64,000 bases of DNA from the NCBI RefSeq assembly GCF_024834045.1, contig NZ_JANUXW010000001.1, positions 310,001 to 374,000 on the forward strand. Reading direction: 5' to 3'. The notes beneath the pieces are model-generated. The model had not been told where the DNA came from, searched no databases, and saw only the letters and a program-made list of their open reading frames with translations. Position 1 is the first letter of the stretch. Every line of letters begins with the position of its first letter. Shown one piece after another: positions 17,416-26,521 of this stretch. This stretch comes from Neisseria montereyensis. Its GTDB lineage: Bacteria > Pseudomonadota > Gammaproteobacteria > Burkholderiales > Neisseriaceae. The position numbers and the translations under genes are program-made.

Positions 17416-18306
17416 ATGAACAGCCAGTTTAAACACATCGGAATCGTACCTCGACCGGAAACGCCGCAGATGCAGGAAACCATTCATACCTTGGTGACCT
17501 TTCTGAAAGAAAATCAACTTGATATTTATATCGACGAATGTGCCGTTCAGGACGGTTCGGTTTGCGACGAAGATATCGCAGCATGCCGTATCAGTGATAA
17601 AAGCAATATGGGCAGACAATGCGATTTGGTGATTGTATTGGGCGGGGACGGTACGTTTCTTTCCGTTGCCCGTATTATCGCGCCTTTCCGTGTGCCGATT
17701 ATTGGTGTTAACCAAGGTAATTTGGGCTTTTTAACGCAGGTTCAGCGTGAAAAAATGGTGGGCACTTTAAACGGTATGCTCACCGGTAAATATTTACCGG
17801 AAGAGCGGATTTTGTTGGAAACTTCGTTGATACGAAACGGCGAAGTTGTTACCAATTCTTTTGCATTGAACGATGTGGTGGTGTCGCGCGGCGGCGCGGG
17901 GCAGATGATTGAGTTTGAGGTTTTTATCGATAGGGAATTTGTCTATACGCAGCGCTCGGACGGCTTGATTGTTTCGACGCCGACCGGTTCTACCGCTTAT
18001 GCGCTGGCGGCCGGCGGGCCGATTATGCAGGCCAGCCTGCGGGCGTTTACATTGGTGCCGATTTGCCCGCAATCCATGACCAACAGGCCGATTGCGATTG
18101 CCGACACTTGTGAAATCGAAATTATTTTGACCAAAAGCGGCGATGCCCGTATCCATTTCGACGGCCAGTCTTTTATTGATGTACAGAATTTCGACCGTAT
18201 TAAAATCCACCGCTACCGCCATCCGTTAAGGGTTTTACACCCGACCGACTATCAATATTACAAAACCCTGCGCCAAAAATTGCATTGGGGCGAGCAGTTG
18301 GTTTAA
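17416..18306 (+). CDS. nadK: NAD kinase
   Basis: 296 residues. Signature motifs: GGDGT (76-80), NQGNLGFLT and the C-terminal TPTGSTAYALAAGGPI. It phosphorylates NAD to NADP, the sole source of NADP. A TATAAT-like box lies at 17372-17377, about 40 bases before the ATG. The ribosome-binding site is weak. Confidence 0.95.
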   Translation: MNSQFKHIGIVPRPETPQMQETIHTLVTFLKENQLDIYIDECAVQDGSVCDEDIAACRISDKSNMGRQCDLVIVLGGDGTFLSVARIIAPFRVPIIGVNQGNLGFLTQVQREKMVGTLNGMLTGKYLPEERILLETSLIRNGEVVTNSFALNDVVVSRGGAGQMIEFEVFIDREFVYTQRSDGLIVSTPTGSTAYALAAGGPIMQASLRAFTLVPICPQSMTNRPIAIADTCEIEIILTKSGDARIHFDGQSFIDVQNFDRIKIHRYRHPLRVLHPTDYQYYKTLRQKLHWGEQLV

Positions 18307-18326
18307 TTGTTACGTTACTACAAAAT

Positions 18327-18376
18327 AAAACCGAATCATGCAAAGAGATTTTTAAATGTCTGCATGATTCGGTTTT
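18327..18376. terminator. Non-DUS terminator between nadK and corC
   Basis: A 16-base perfect stem (18327-18342 with 18361-18376; core CCGAATCATGCA) with an 18-base loop, ending in a T run on the plus strand and preceded by A residues that give a U run on the minus strand. The genes converge. Confidence 0.8.
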
Positions 18377-18418
18377 TGCTATGTGGGCAAAGTAATCGTA
18401 GGTAAAGTAAGCGGCGGT

Positions 18419-19267
18419 TTACTCTTTCTCTTTCAAATCTTTGTCTTTAACCCGTATGGCCATCAGGGTATGCAGGCGGCGGCTGTCGGCACGGGCAACG
18501 GTAAATTGCAGCGGCCCGATAACCACTTTTTCGCCGCGAACGGGCAGATGGCCGATTTCCTGAATCACCAAGCCGCCGATGGTATCGACTTCATCGTCGC
18601 TGTAATCGGTGCCGAAATATTCGTTGATGTCTTCGATTTCGGTAACGGCGTGAATACGGTAGCGCTCTGCCGATACGGGGGCGATATTGTCGCCGTCTTC
18701 TTCGTCGAATTCGTCTTCGATGTCGCCGAGAATCTGTTCGATAATATCTTCAAAGGTCACCAAGCCGGATACGCCGCCGTATTCATCCACAACCACCGCC
18801 ATGTGGTTACGCTGTTCGCGGAATTCTTTTAAAAGCGTGTTGAGCGACTTGCCTTCGGGCACGAAAACCGCCGGGCGGATAATGCTTTGCAGATTGAAAT
18901 GATCGGGGTGAAGGGCATACTTGAGCAAGTCTTTGGTGTGCAAAATGCCTAAAACGTGGTCTTTGTCTTCGCCGATAACGGGAAAGCGTGAACGGGGCGT
19001 TTCAATCACATAGGAAATAATGCGTTCGATGCTTTCTTCGGCTTTAACGACATCCATCTGGCTGCGCGTAATCATGGCATCGCGCACTTCGAGCTCGGTA
19101 AAATCCAATACTTTTTCAAGCCGTAGCAGGGTGTCGCTGTCGAATACTTCTTGTTCGTGCGCCTGTCTCAGTACGTTGAGTACTTCTTCGGCAGATTCGG
19201 GAGCGTCGCCGGAGATGCGGGCAACCAAACGTTCAAAAAATGAGGGTTTCGACTGGCTGTCGTCCAT
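18419..19267 (-). CDS. corC: CorC/YbeX family protein (paired CBS domains)
   Basis: 282 residues. Two CBS domains (about 65-190) and a C-terminal CorC_HlyC domain (about 200-280). It lacks the N-terminal DUF21 membrane region, so it is the soluble CorC/YbeX type, linked to magnesium/cobalt homeostasis and, in enterobacteria, to ribosome metabolism. It follows ybeY with eight bases between, the conserved ybeY-ybeX order. Confidence 0.88.
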   Translation of the reverse strand: MDDSQSKPSFFERLVARISGDAPESAEEVLNVLRQAHEQEVFDSDTLLRLEKVLDFTELEVRDAMITRSQMDVVKAEESIERIISYVIETPRSRFPVIGEDKDHVLGILHTKDLLKYALHPDHFNLQSIIRPAVFVPEGKSLNTLLKEFREQRNHMAVVVDEYGGVSGLVTFEDIIEQILGDIEDEFDEEDGDNIAPVSAERYRIHAVTEIEDINEYFGTDYSDDEVDTIGGLVIQEIGHLPVRGEKVVIGPLQFTVARADSRRLHTLMAIRVKDKDLKEKE

Positions 19268-19275
19268 TTTCGTAT

Positions 19276-19785
19276 TTAATCCTGTAAATAGGGGTTGGTA
19301 TATCCTAACTGATTCAGCAGGCGGATTTCAAGTGTTTCCATGATTTCGGCATCGCCGGTTTCAATGTGGTCGTAGCCCATTAAATGCAGGATGCCGTGTA
19401 TGGTGAGGTGGGCGAAGTGCTGCATCGGTGTTTTGTTTTGTTCGCGGGCTTCTTTGAGCACAACCGGCGGGCAGATAATCAAATCGCCGTAGAGGCCGTC
19501 TGAAAGGCTGCCGGGCATGATGTCGCCTTCGTTTAGGGCAAAACTCAATACATTGGTGGCATAGTCTTTGCCGCGGTAGTCGGCGTTATAGGCGCGGGCG
19601 TCTTCTTCATCGAGCAGGATAATGCTGATGTCGGCGCGGCGGTAGCCGTTTTTCAAAGCATGCCATGCCCAACGGTAGAAATCGTGCTCCGTCGGCAGGC
19701 CGTTTAAGCTGCTTTGATTGTCGAAATGTAGATGAAAACGTTGTTGTTGTAGTTTGAGAAAAGGGAATTTTTTAGCGCGTTTCAT
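19276..19785 (-). CDS. ybeY: Endoribonuclease/rRNA maturation factor YbeY
   Basis: About 169 residues from the ATG at 19785; the frame extends upstream but that part is not conserved. The zinc motif HGILHLMGYDH near the C-terminus is diagnostic. YbeY is needed for 16S rRNA 3'-end maturation and ribosome quality control. A DUS in frame encodes SLSDGLYGD. It is the upstream member of the ybeY-corC pair. Confidence 0.92.
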   Translation of the reverse strand: MKRAKKFPFLKLQQQRFHLHFDNQSSLNGLPTEHDFYRWAWHALKNGYRRADISIILLDEEDARAYNADYRGKDYATNVLSFALNEGDIMPGSLSDGLYGDLIICPPVVLKEAREQNKTPMQHFAHLTIHGILHLMGYDHIETGDAEIMETLEIRLLNQLGYTNPYLQD

Positions 19786-19886
19786 AAATTTGGATAGGTA
19801 AGTGTTCAGGCTGAAATATAGCACAAGGCCGTCTGAAAAACATGATAGACTTGTGTTGTTTTGACAACGTTTTCCAATATATTTTT

Positions 19887-20837
19887 ATGACTCCTAAAAA
19901 ACTTGTAATTGCCAGCCGTGAGAGCGCGTTGGCCATGTGGCAGGCCGAACATATTCAAGGCCGTCTGAAACAGCTTTATCCCGATTGCGAAGTCAGCATT
20001 TTGGGGATGACCACGCGCGGCGACCAGATTCTTGATAAAACGCTGTCGAAAATCGGCGGCAAGGGTTTGTTTATTAAAGAGTTGGAGCAGGCCTTGCAAG
20101 ACGGGCGCGCCGATTTGGCGGTGCATTCGATTAAAGATGTGCCGATGGTATTGCCGGAAGGTTTTGCTTTGGCGGCTATTTGTGAACGCGCCAATCCTTT
20201 CGATGCGTTTGTTTCTTCAAAATACGGACGTTTGGAAGAGCTGCCTGAGGGGGCGGTGGTCGGGACGGCAAGCTTGCGCCGCGAAGCGCAAATCAGGGCG
20301 CGTTATCCGCATTTGAATGTAAAGCCGTTGCGCGGCAATTTGCAAACCCGTTTGGCCAAGCTGGATAACGGCGAATACGATGCCGTTATTTTAGCTGCTG
20401 CCGGTTTACAACGTTTGGGTTTGGACGACCGCATTCGCATGATATTGCAGCCGACCGACAGCCTGCCTTCAGCCGGGCAGGGGGCGTTGGGGATTGAAAT
20501 CGCCGCCCACCGCTATGATTTATTGGAAGCCTTAAACCCGCTCAATCATGCGCTGACCAATGCGTGTGTAACCGCAGAGCGTGCGCTGGCACGGGCTTTA
20601 GACGGCAGTTGTCAGATACCGTTGGCGGCGTATTGCACCGAAGAAAACGGCTTATTGACCTTGCGCGGCTTGGTCGGCCACCCCGACGGCTCGGTGATTT
20701 TGCAGGCTCAAGCCGAAGCGCCGGCGGCTTATGCCGATGCTTTGGGGCGTGCCGTTGCCAAAAAATTGGCGGACGACGGCGCGGAAGATTTAATTCGCGC
20801 GGTATTGGCCGAACAGGATACAACGGAACGTTCTTAA
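19887..20837 (+). CDS. hemC: Porphobilinogen deaminase (hydroxymethylbilane synthase)
   Basis: 316 residues from the ATG at 19887; the upstream 15 codons of the open frame are not part of the family. The dipyrromethane cofactor cysteine is in [10 protein letters not shown] (about residue 242), and the substrate-binding arginines are in [12 protein letters not shown]. It joins four porphobilinogens into hydroxymethylbilane in haem synthesis. A DUS lies just inside the gene (GRLKQ region). No hemD follows in this window. Confidence 0.94.
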   Translation: MTPKKLVIASRESALAMWQAEHIQGRLKQLYPDCEVSILGMTTRGDQILDKTLSKIGGKGLFIKELEQALQDGRADLAVHSIKDVPMVLPEGFALAAICERANPFDAFVSSKYGRLEELPEGAVVGTASLRREAQIRARYPHLNVKPLRGNLQTRLAKLDNGEYDAVILAAAGLQRLGLDDRIRMILQPTDSLPSAGQGALGIEIAAHRYDLLEALNPLNHALTNACVTAERALARALDGSCQIPLAAYCTEENGLLTLRGLVGHPDGSVILQAQAEAPAAYADALGRAVAKKLADDGAEDLIRAVLAEQDTTERS

Positions 20838-20883
20838 CCGATGAATGCAGGCGGTTTCCACATTGCCTAAACGCTTGGGTTTG

Positions 20884-20923
20884 AAGCCGTCTGAAACCTT
20901 GTTACCGTATTTTCAGACGGCCT
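20884..20923 (+). terminator. Imperfect DUS-pair terminator of hemC
   Basis: AAGCCGTCTGAA (20884-20895) faces TTCAGACGGCCT (20912-20923) across a 16-base loop; ten base pairs are perfect. It lies between hemC and the CDF gene. Confidence 0.65.
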
Positions 20924-20947
20924 TATTCATAATAAGGAAGTACGCTT

Positions 20948-21907
20948 ATGGCACACGATCATTCACATCATGCGCATGCACATACCGCCAATAAGAGAGT
21001 ATTGGCAGTATCGTTTGCCGTGATTGCTTCGTTTATGTTGGTCGAAGCCATTGGCGGTTGGCTAACGCACTCGCTGGCGTTGTTGTCGGATGCGGGGCAT
21101 ATGTTTAGCGATGCTTTTTCGCTCGGCGTGGCTTTGCTGGCGTTTAAACTCGGCGAAAAAGCCACCACTCTGCAAAAAACATTCGGCTACAAACGCTTTG
21201 AAATCCTAACGGCAGCCTTTAACGGCATTTCGCTGATGGTGATTGCGGTCTTGATTTTTTATGAAGCGGCCGACCGTTTCCGCCATCCGCCGGAAATCGC
21301 CACCACCGGCATGTTGGTGATTAGTTTGGTCGGGCTGTTGGTGAATATTTTCGTAGCATGGTATATGCTGCGCGGCAGCGATACCGACGGCAATATCAAT
21401 ATGCGTGGGGCGTATCTGCATGTGTTGAGCGATTTATTCGGGTCGCTCGGTGCCGTTGCGGCGGCTATCTTGATGATGGCGTTCGGCTGGCAGTGGGCGG
21501 ATCCGTTGGCGAGTATCCTTGTGGCAGCTTTGGTGGGGCGCAGCGGTTGGCAGGTATTCAGGAAAACCCTGAATATTCTGATGGAGGGTGCGCCGGAAAA
21601 TATCGATACCGGCGAATTGCTGGCGATTATCCAAGAAACCGACGGCGTTTTATCGGTGCACGATTTACATGTGTGGACGATTACCAGCAATGTGCATGTA
21701 TTGTCATGTCATATTGTGGTAGACGGTCGTTTGAGTGTAGCCGAAGCCGAGCAGATTGTGTACCGTATCGAACATACTTTGGCGCACGAAAATATCCGCC
21801 ATACCACCATACAGACCGAAAGCAGCAAACACCCGCATGAAGACAGCGTGTTGTGTTCGATTGGCGAGCCAAGCATTGACCCCCACGACCATCAACACCA
21901 TCATTAA
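20948..21907 (+). CDS. Cation diffusion facilitator, Zn2+ exporter (ZitB/CzcD type)
   Basis: 319 residues with six membrane segments. The transport-site motif HSLALLSDAGHMFSD (TM2) and the TM5 HxxxD-type pair (HVLSDLFGS) are those of zinc-type CDF exporters. Histidine-rich tails at both ends (HDHSHHAHAH at the start, DPHDHQHHH at the end) probably bind metal in the cytoplasm, and a ferredoxin-like domain precedes the end. It exports Zn2+ in exchange for protons. A good AAGGAAG site precedes the ATG. Confidence 0.9.
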   Translation: MAHDHSHHAHAHTANKRVLAVSFAVIASFMLVEAIGGWLTHSLALLSDAGHMFSDAFSLGVALLAFKLGEKATTLQKTFGYKRFEILTAAFNGISLMVIAVLIFYEAADRFRHPPEIATTGMLVISLVGLLVNIFVAWYMLRGSDTDGNINMRGAYLHVLSDLFGSLGAVAAAILMMAFGWQWADPLASILVAALVGRSGWQVFRKTLNILMEGAPENIDTGELLAIIQETDGVLSVHDLHVWTITSNVHVLSCHIVVDGRLSVAEAEQIVYRIEHTLAHENIRHTTIQTESSKHPHEDSVLCSIGEPSIDPHDHQHHH

Positions 21908-21921
21908 ATCTGTTAGAATTT

Positions 21922-21950
21922 AGGCCGTCTGAACACCATTCAGACGGCCT
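21922..21950 (+). terminator. DUS-pair terminator of the CDF exporter
   Basis: Facing uptake sequences 21922-21933 and 21939-21950 with a five-base loop, 15 bases after the stop. Confidence 0.75.
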
Positions 21951-22004
21951 AATCCATTGATAACGCTGACAACCGTTATGGCTGTTTGATAAGAAGGAAA
22001 CCTT

Positions 22005-22652
22005 ATGACCGAAGCCGTATTATTCGATTTGGACGGCACCCTTGCCGATACCGCCCTAGACTTGGGCGGCGCACTCAATACCCTGCTGCGCCGTCACGGC
22101 CTGCCTGAAAAAACGATGGACGAAATCCGCCCCATTGCCAGCCATGGTGCCAACGGCCTGATTTTATTGGGCGCGGGCATTACCAAAGAACACCCGAAGC
22201 ATGCCGATTGGCGGCAGGAATATTTGGACGAATATGAGCGCTGTTTCGATAAGGAAACCGTATTATTCGACGGCATTAACCCATTGATTAACGATTTGGT
22301 GGCGCGCGGCATTCAGTGGGGGATTATTACCAATAAGCCGAAAAGGTTTACCGACCGTTTGGTGCCCAAGCTGGGTTTTATCCATCCGCCCGCGGTGGTG
22401 GTGAGCGGCGATACATGCAGTAAACCCAAACCAAGCACCGAACCGATGTTTTATGCTTGCGAACAAATCGGCGTGGCGCCTGAAAACTGTATTTATGTCG
22501 GCGATGCCGAACGGGATATGGAAGCCGGAAAAAATGCCGGTATGAAAACCGTGTTGGTGGATTGGGGCTATATTGCGCCGACAGATAAAACCGAAGAATG
22601 GCTATACGATTGGCGCATTGCTACGCCTGCGGCATTGTTGGAATATGTATAG
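22005..22652 (+). CDS. HAD phosphatase, MupP/Gph type (MurNAc-6-phosphate or phosphoglycolate phosphatase)
   Basis: 215 residues. HAD motifs: DLDGT near residue 8 (nucleophile), TNKP (motif II) and GDAERD (motif IV). The segments WGIITNKPKRF and GYIAPTDKTEEW resemble Pseudomonas MupP more than E. coli Gph. MupP removes the 6-phosphate from MurNAc-6P to feed AmgK and MurU. With amgK in the same window this reading is attractive, but annotation pipelines commonly call such proteins phosphoglycolate phosphatase, and the substrate cannot be settled here. AAGGAAACC precedes the ATG. Confidence 0.75.
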   Translation: MTEAVLFDLDGTLADTALDLGGALNTLLRRHGLPEKTMDEIRPIASHGANGLILLGAGITKEHPKHADWRQEYLDEYERCFDKETVLFDGINPLINDLVARGIQWGIITNKPKRFTDRLVPKLGFIHPPAVVVSGDTCSKPKPSTEPMFYACEQIGVAPENCIYVGDAERDMEAGKNAGMKTVLVDWGYIAPTDKTEEWLYDWRIATPAALLEYV

Positions 22653-22673
22653 CACAAAGATTTGTTTTTAATG

Positions 22674-22711
22674 ATAAATGGCCGTCTGAAAAGTTTCAGA
22701 CGGCCATTTAT
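22674..22711. terminator. Extended DUS-pair terminator between convergent genes
   Basis: A long stem built on TGGCCGTCTGAA and its complement, extended by ATAAA/TTTAT (22674-22690 with 22695-22711). It separates the HAD phosphatase (+) from qmcA (-). Confidence 0.8.
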
Positions 22712-22725
22712 ATAAGCAATATCGT

Positions 22726-23691
22726 TTATTGGGCAGGTTTGTTGCCTTCGACGATTTTCAATCCGGCAGAAACCAAGCTACCGATATCGGCAACATTGGC
22801 CGGCATAATCAAGGTATTGCTTTCTTTCGCCAGTTTGCTGAAGGCTTCTACATATTGCTCGGCGATTTTCAGGTTCACGGCCTGATTGCCGCCGGGGTTT
22901 TGCAGGGCTTCGGCGATTTTGCGGATGGCGTCGGCATTGGCTTCGGCCACTAGGCGCAGGGCTTCGGCTTCACCTTGGGCATGGTTGATGCGGGCGATTT
23001 TTTCACCGTTGGAAGCATTGATGGCCGCTTGCGCTTCACCTTCGGATTGTTGGATTTCCGCTTCACGCTGACCGCTGGCTAAGTTGATCTGTTCGATTTT
23101 GCGGCCTTCCGATTCGGCAATACGGGCGCGTTTTTCGCGTTCGGCGGTAATTTGCGCCTGCATGGCACGCAGGATTTCTTGCGGGGGAATCAAGTCTTTG
23201 ATTTCATATCGCAATACTTTTACACCCCATGATATGGCGGCTTCATCCAAAGCCGATACGACGATGCTGTTGATTTCATCGCGCTCTTCAAAGGTTTTAT
23301 CCAATTCCATGCGGCCGATAACCGAACGCAGGGTGGTTTGCGCCAGTTGGGTGATGGCCATAATGTAGTTGCTCGAACCATAAGAAGCCAGCTTGGGATC
23401 GGTAACTTGGAAATAAATAATACCGTCCACCGTTAATTGGGTGTTGTCGCGGGTGATACACACCTGACTGGGCACATCGAGCGGAATTTCTTTCAGAGTG
23501 TGTTTATAGGCGAGGCGGTCGATAAACGGAATCAGAATATTCAAACCGGGGTTCAATACTTTATAAAAACGCCCCAAACGTTCGACAACATAGGCTTCTT
23601 GTTGCGGCACAACGGTGAACGATTTGAAACCGAACACCACCACGGCAATCAAAATCAACAAGGGGAAACTTAAGAAAAAGCCAAGATCCAT
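22726..23691 (-). CDS. qmcA: SPFH/stomatin-like membrane protein QmcA
   Basis: 321 residues. One N-terminal membrane helix (about 3-24), an SPFH domain (about 25-190) and a long helical region rich in E, A and R (about 200-260) typical of stomatin oligomers. The E. coli homologue QmcA forms inner-membrane microdomain assemblies and interacts genetically with the FtsH/HflKC system. The gene follows nfeD, the usual SPFH-NfeD partnership. Confidence 0.9.
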   Translation of the reverse strand: MDLGFFLSFPLLILIAVVVFGFKSFTVVPQQEAYVVERLGRFYKVLNPGLNILIPFIDRLAYKHTLKEIPLDVPSQVCITRDNTQLTVDGIIYFQVTDPKLASYGSSNYIMAITQLAQTTLRSVIGRMELDKTFEERDEINSIVVSALDEAAISWGVKVLRYEIKDLIPPQEILRAMQAQITAEREKRARIAESEGRKIEQINLASGQREAEIQQSEGEAQAAINASNGEKIARINHAQGEAEALRLVAEANADAIRKIAEALQNPGGNQAVNLKIAEQYVEAFSKLAKESNTLIMPANVADIGSLVSAGLKIVEGNKPAQ

Positions 23692-23704
23692 AATGAATTA
23701 TTCC

Positions 23705-24127
23705 TTAGTGTAGTTGGATAAGAAGGGTGTTGCCGTTTTTCCCGACAATAACGGCAGTTTGCGAAACCGGTGCATCGGAAGAAGCGGCATTTTGCGCCTG
23801 AGCCTGCCAGAGTGTGCCGCGGTAGTGTACTTCGTAGCTTGAGTCGTGCAGGTGGCGGGTAATCTGTACCGTTTGGCCGATATCCAAATCATTGCGGGCG
23901 GATTCTTCCGTATCGGAATGGCGGTGGCGTTGAAGCCAACCGTGCGCCCACCAAATACCGACGGCAGAAAGCACGGCGGCTATTAGCATGCTGAGACTAA
24001 AACTATTGAATAAAAATGCGGCAATCCCTGCACCGAATAGGGCGGCACTGACCACCAACAGATAAACGGTACCGATAAACAATTCGAGAATTAAAATCAG
24101 GGCGGCGGCAATAAACCATAGCATCAT
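23705..24127 (-). CDS. NfeD family membrane protein
   Basis: About 140 residues from the ATG at 24127, which has AAGGGAAAC just upstream; the longer open frame is rejected. Two or three membrane helices (about 3-65) precede an OB-fold NfeD domain (about 85-140; DIGQTVQI, YRGTLWQA). The SPFH-NfeD pair is conserved across bacteria, and NfeD probably supports assembly of the QmcA complex. It ends 13 bases before the qmcA start. Confidence 0.85.
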   Translation of the reverse strand: MMLWFIAAALILILELFIGTVYLLVVSAALFGAGIAAFLFNSFSLSMLIAAVLSAVGIWWAHGWLQRHRHSDTEESARNDLDIGQTVQITRHLHDSSYEVHYRGTLWQAQAQNAASSDAPVSQTAVIVGKNGNTLLIQLH

Positions 24128-24219
24128 TATGTTTCCCTTTATCTTGTTATCTATTTTTTTTTCGCATAAGCATAAGCCAAGTTTCAAAAAATTCAACCGG
24201 TTTATGCGAAGCGGTTAAC

Positions 24220-24260
24220 AGGCCGTCTGAACGTATGGCAAACTTATGATTAGACGGCCT
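24220..24260 (-). terminator. Degenerate DUS-pair hairpin after rlmB
   Basis: AGGCCGTCTGAA (24220-24231) faces a decayed copy ending AGACGGCCT (to 24260) with a longer loop. It lies just past the rlmB stop. The second arm has lost two DUS bases. Confidence 0.5.
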
Positions 24261-24267
24261 TAAAGCC

Positions 24268-25017
24268 TTATTGTTCGGCGGCCAATACGCGGCGGCGGCG
24301 TGTTTCGCTCAAAACCATACCGGCGGTGACCGATACGTTCATGCTTTCCACCGTGCCGAACATCGGTACCGAAACCAGCAAATCGCAATGTTCGCGGGTA
24401 AGGCGGCGCATGCCTTCGCCTTCGTTGCCCATTACCCACGCCACACTTTCGGGTAGGTCGCAGTGGTATAGGTCGCTGCTGCCTTCCATATCGGTGCCGA
24501 CCACCCAAATACCGTATTCTTTTAACTCGCGCAGGGTACGGGCGAGGTTGGTGACGGTAATATAGGGCACGGTTTCCGCCGCGCCGCAGGCTACTTTGCT
24601 AACGGTGGCGTTCAGCCCCGCGCTTTTGTCTTTCGGCGCGATAACGGCGTGTACGCCCATCGCGTCGGCGGTACGCAGGCAGGCGCCGAGGTTGTGTGGG
24701 TCGGTAATGCCGTCCAGCACCAATAATAGTGCCGGTTCGCTTAGGTTTTCCAAAACGTCTTCCAGATGTACATGGTTTTTAGAAGCGTCGATAAAGCCGA
24801 CCACACCCTGATGGCGTGCCCCTTTGCTGATGGTGTTCAATCTATCCGCCGCTGCGAAATGAACGCGCACTTTTTCGGTAGCGGCTTTTTCGAGCACGTC
24901 GCGGGTGCGGGCATCGTTGCGGCCTTCTTGGATATAAAGTTCGGTAATGCTTTTCGGGTTTTGCCACAAGCGGGCGTTTACAGCATGAAAGCCGTAGATA
25001 AGTCTTTGGTTTGCCAT
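24268..25017 (-). CDS. rlmB: 23S rRNA (guanosine-2251-2'-O)-methyltransferase RlmB
   Basis: 249 residues. An N-terminal L30e-like substrate-binding domain (about 1-75) and a SPOUT knot domain (about 95-249). SAM-binding motifs are [24 protein letters not shown] and [14 protein letters not shown]. It methylates G2251 in the peptidyl-transferase P loop of 23S rRNA. The ribosome-binding site is weak. Confidence 0.92.
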   Translation of the reverse strand: MANQRLIYGFHAVNARLWQNPKSITELYIQEGRNDARTRDVLEKAATEKVRVHFAAADRLNTISKGARHQGVVGFIDASKNHVHLEDVLENLSEPALLLVLDGITDPHNLGACLRTADAMGVHAVIAPKDKSAGLNATVSKVACGAAETVPYITVTNLARTLRELKEYGIWVVGTDMEGSSDLYHCDLPESVAWVMGNEGEGMRRLTREHCDLLVSVPMFGTVESMNVSVTAGMVLSETRRRRVLAAEQ

Positions 25018-25201
25018 GTTTTTACTTTGTATTAATATTTAAGGCGGCATTATACAGGGTTTATCGGGAGGCCGTCTGAAAAAGCGTGGTGATTCGGATT
25101 GCTATACAATATGCATCGTATATTGAGCATGATGGTTAAAACGGCTTTATGCTCGTGAATAGGCATCGGGTTTATTTTGAAACGTTTGATGGAAAGCTAT
25201 G

Positions 25202-26446
25202 ATGAAAACTTATCTGGTCGGCGGCGCCGTACGCGACCGTTTATTGAATCTGCCGGTTACCGACCGCGATTGGGTGGTGGTGGGGGCGGATGCGGCAGAA
25301 ATGATGGCGGCGGGTTTTCGGCCGGTCGGCAAGGATTTTCCGGTTTTCCTGCATCCTGAAAGTCAGGAAGAATATGCTTTGGCGCGCACCGAACGCAAAA
25401 CGGCCAAAGGCTATGCCGGCTTTGATTTTTATGCCGAAAAAGACGTTACCTTAGAGCAGGATTTAATGCGCCGCGATTTAACCATCAATGCGATGGCGCA
25501 GGATTCAGACGGCCTGATTATCGACCCTTTCGGCGGACAGCGGGATTTACAGCATAAGGTGTTGCGCCACGTTTCCCCGGCCTTTGCCGAAGATCCGGTA
25601 CGGATTTTGCGCACCGCCCGTTTTGCCGCCCGCTATGATTTTGAAGTGGCACCCGAAACCATGATATTGATGCGGCAGATGGTGGATAACGGCGAAGTGG
25701 ATGCGTTGGTGGCGGAACGGGTGTGGCAGGAATTGGCGAAAGGTTTGATGGAGCCGAAGCCGGTTCGTATGTTTGAAGTGTTGCGTGCGTGCGGCGCTTT
25801 AAAGGTATTGCTGCCGGAGGTGGATGCCTTATTCGGTGTGCCGCAACGTGCCGATTATCATCCCGAAATCGATTGCGGTATCCATACCATGATGGTGTTG
25901 CAATATGCCGCCGACAGCGGTTTAACCCTGCCCGAACGCTATGCCGCGCTATTGCACGATTTGGGCAAGGCGTTGACCCCTGCCGACATTCTGCCGCGCC
26001 ATCACGGCCACGATATGGCAGGAGTAGAACCCGTCCGCACGGTAAACGCGCGTTGGAAAGTGCCGAAAGCCTGCGCCGAATTGGCGGAATTGGTGTGCCG
26101 TTGGCATATTATTTTTCATAGCGTGGGCGAATTAAAGCCGGCAACGGTGTTGAAAACATTAAAAAAAGTAGATGCTTTCCGCCGCCCGCAGCGTTTTGAA
26201 GCAGCTTTGAATGTGTGTGTTGCCGATACGCGCGGCCGCTTGCATCGTGAAAATGCCCCGTATCCGCAACGTGCCCACTGGCTCGAACTGCTGCATGCGG
26301 CCAATAATATCGACACGGCAGCGATTGCCGCCGCTTATGCGGAAACGCCGCAGAAAATCGCCGAAGCCATTGATAAGGCGCGTTTGGCGGAAATCAATCC
26401 GGTTCAGACGGCCTATAAAGCGCAATATGCAGGCAAAGGGCATTAG
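25202..26446 (+). CDS. cca: Multifunctional CCA-adding tRNA nucleotidyltransferase
   Basis: 414 residues from the second of two adjacent ATG codons (25199, 25202), chosen because the family starts MKxYLVGGAVRD. The class II nucleotidyltransferase head has GGAVRD and the catalytic pair D21/D23 in TDRDW, plus RRDLTINAMA. The HD phosphohydrolase domain (LLHDLGKALTP) is typical of gammaproteobacterial-type CCA enzymes with phosphatase and 2'3'-phosphodiesterase activity. It builds and repairs tRNA 3' CCA ends. A DUS in frame encodes SDGL. Confidence 0.93.
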   Translation: MKTYLVGGAVRDRLLNLPVTDRDWVVVGADAAEMMAAGFRPVGKDFPVFLHPESQEEYALARTERKTAKGYAGFDFYAEKDVTLEQDLMRRDLTINAMAQDSDGLIIDPFGGQRDLQHKVLRHVSPAFAEDPVRILRTARFAARYDFEVAPETMILMRQMVDNGEVDALVAERVWQELAKGLMEPKPVRMFEVLRACGALKVLLPEVDALFGVPQRADYHPEIDCGIHTMMVLQYAADSGLTLPERYAALLHDLGKALTPADILPRHHGHDMAGVEPVRTVNARWKVPKACAELAELVCRWHIIFHSVGELKPATVLKTLKKVDAFRRPQRFEAALNVCVADTRGRLHRENAPYPQRAHWLELLHAANNIDTAAIAAAYAETPQKIAEAIDKARLAEINPVQTAYKAQYAGKGH

Positions 26447-26472
26447 TGTGGTTGGTGTTTGTTTGAGTATGG

Positions 26473-26506
26473 ATAAAGCCGTCTGAAAGGTTTCAGACGG
26501 CTTTAT
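26473..26506. terminator. Perfect 16-bp hairpin with DUS core
   Basis: ATAAAGCCGTCTGAAA pairs perfectly with its complement across a two-base GG loop. The core is the DUS variant starting AA instead of AG. It separates convergent cca and the TrmH-like gene. Confidence 0.8.
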
Positions 26507-26521
26507 GATTATGAGATTGAG

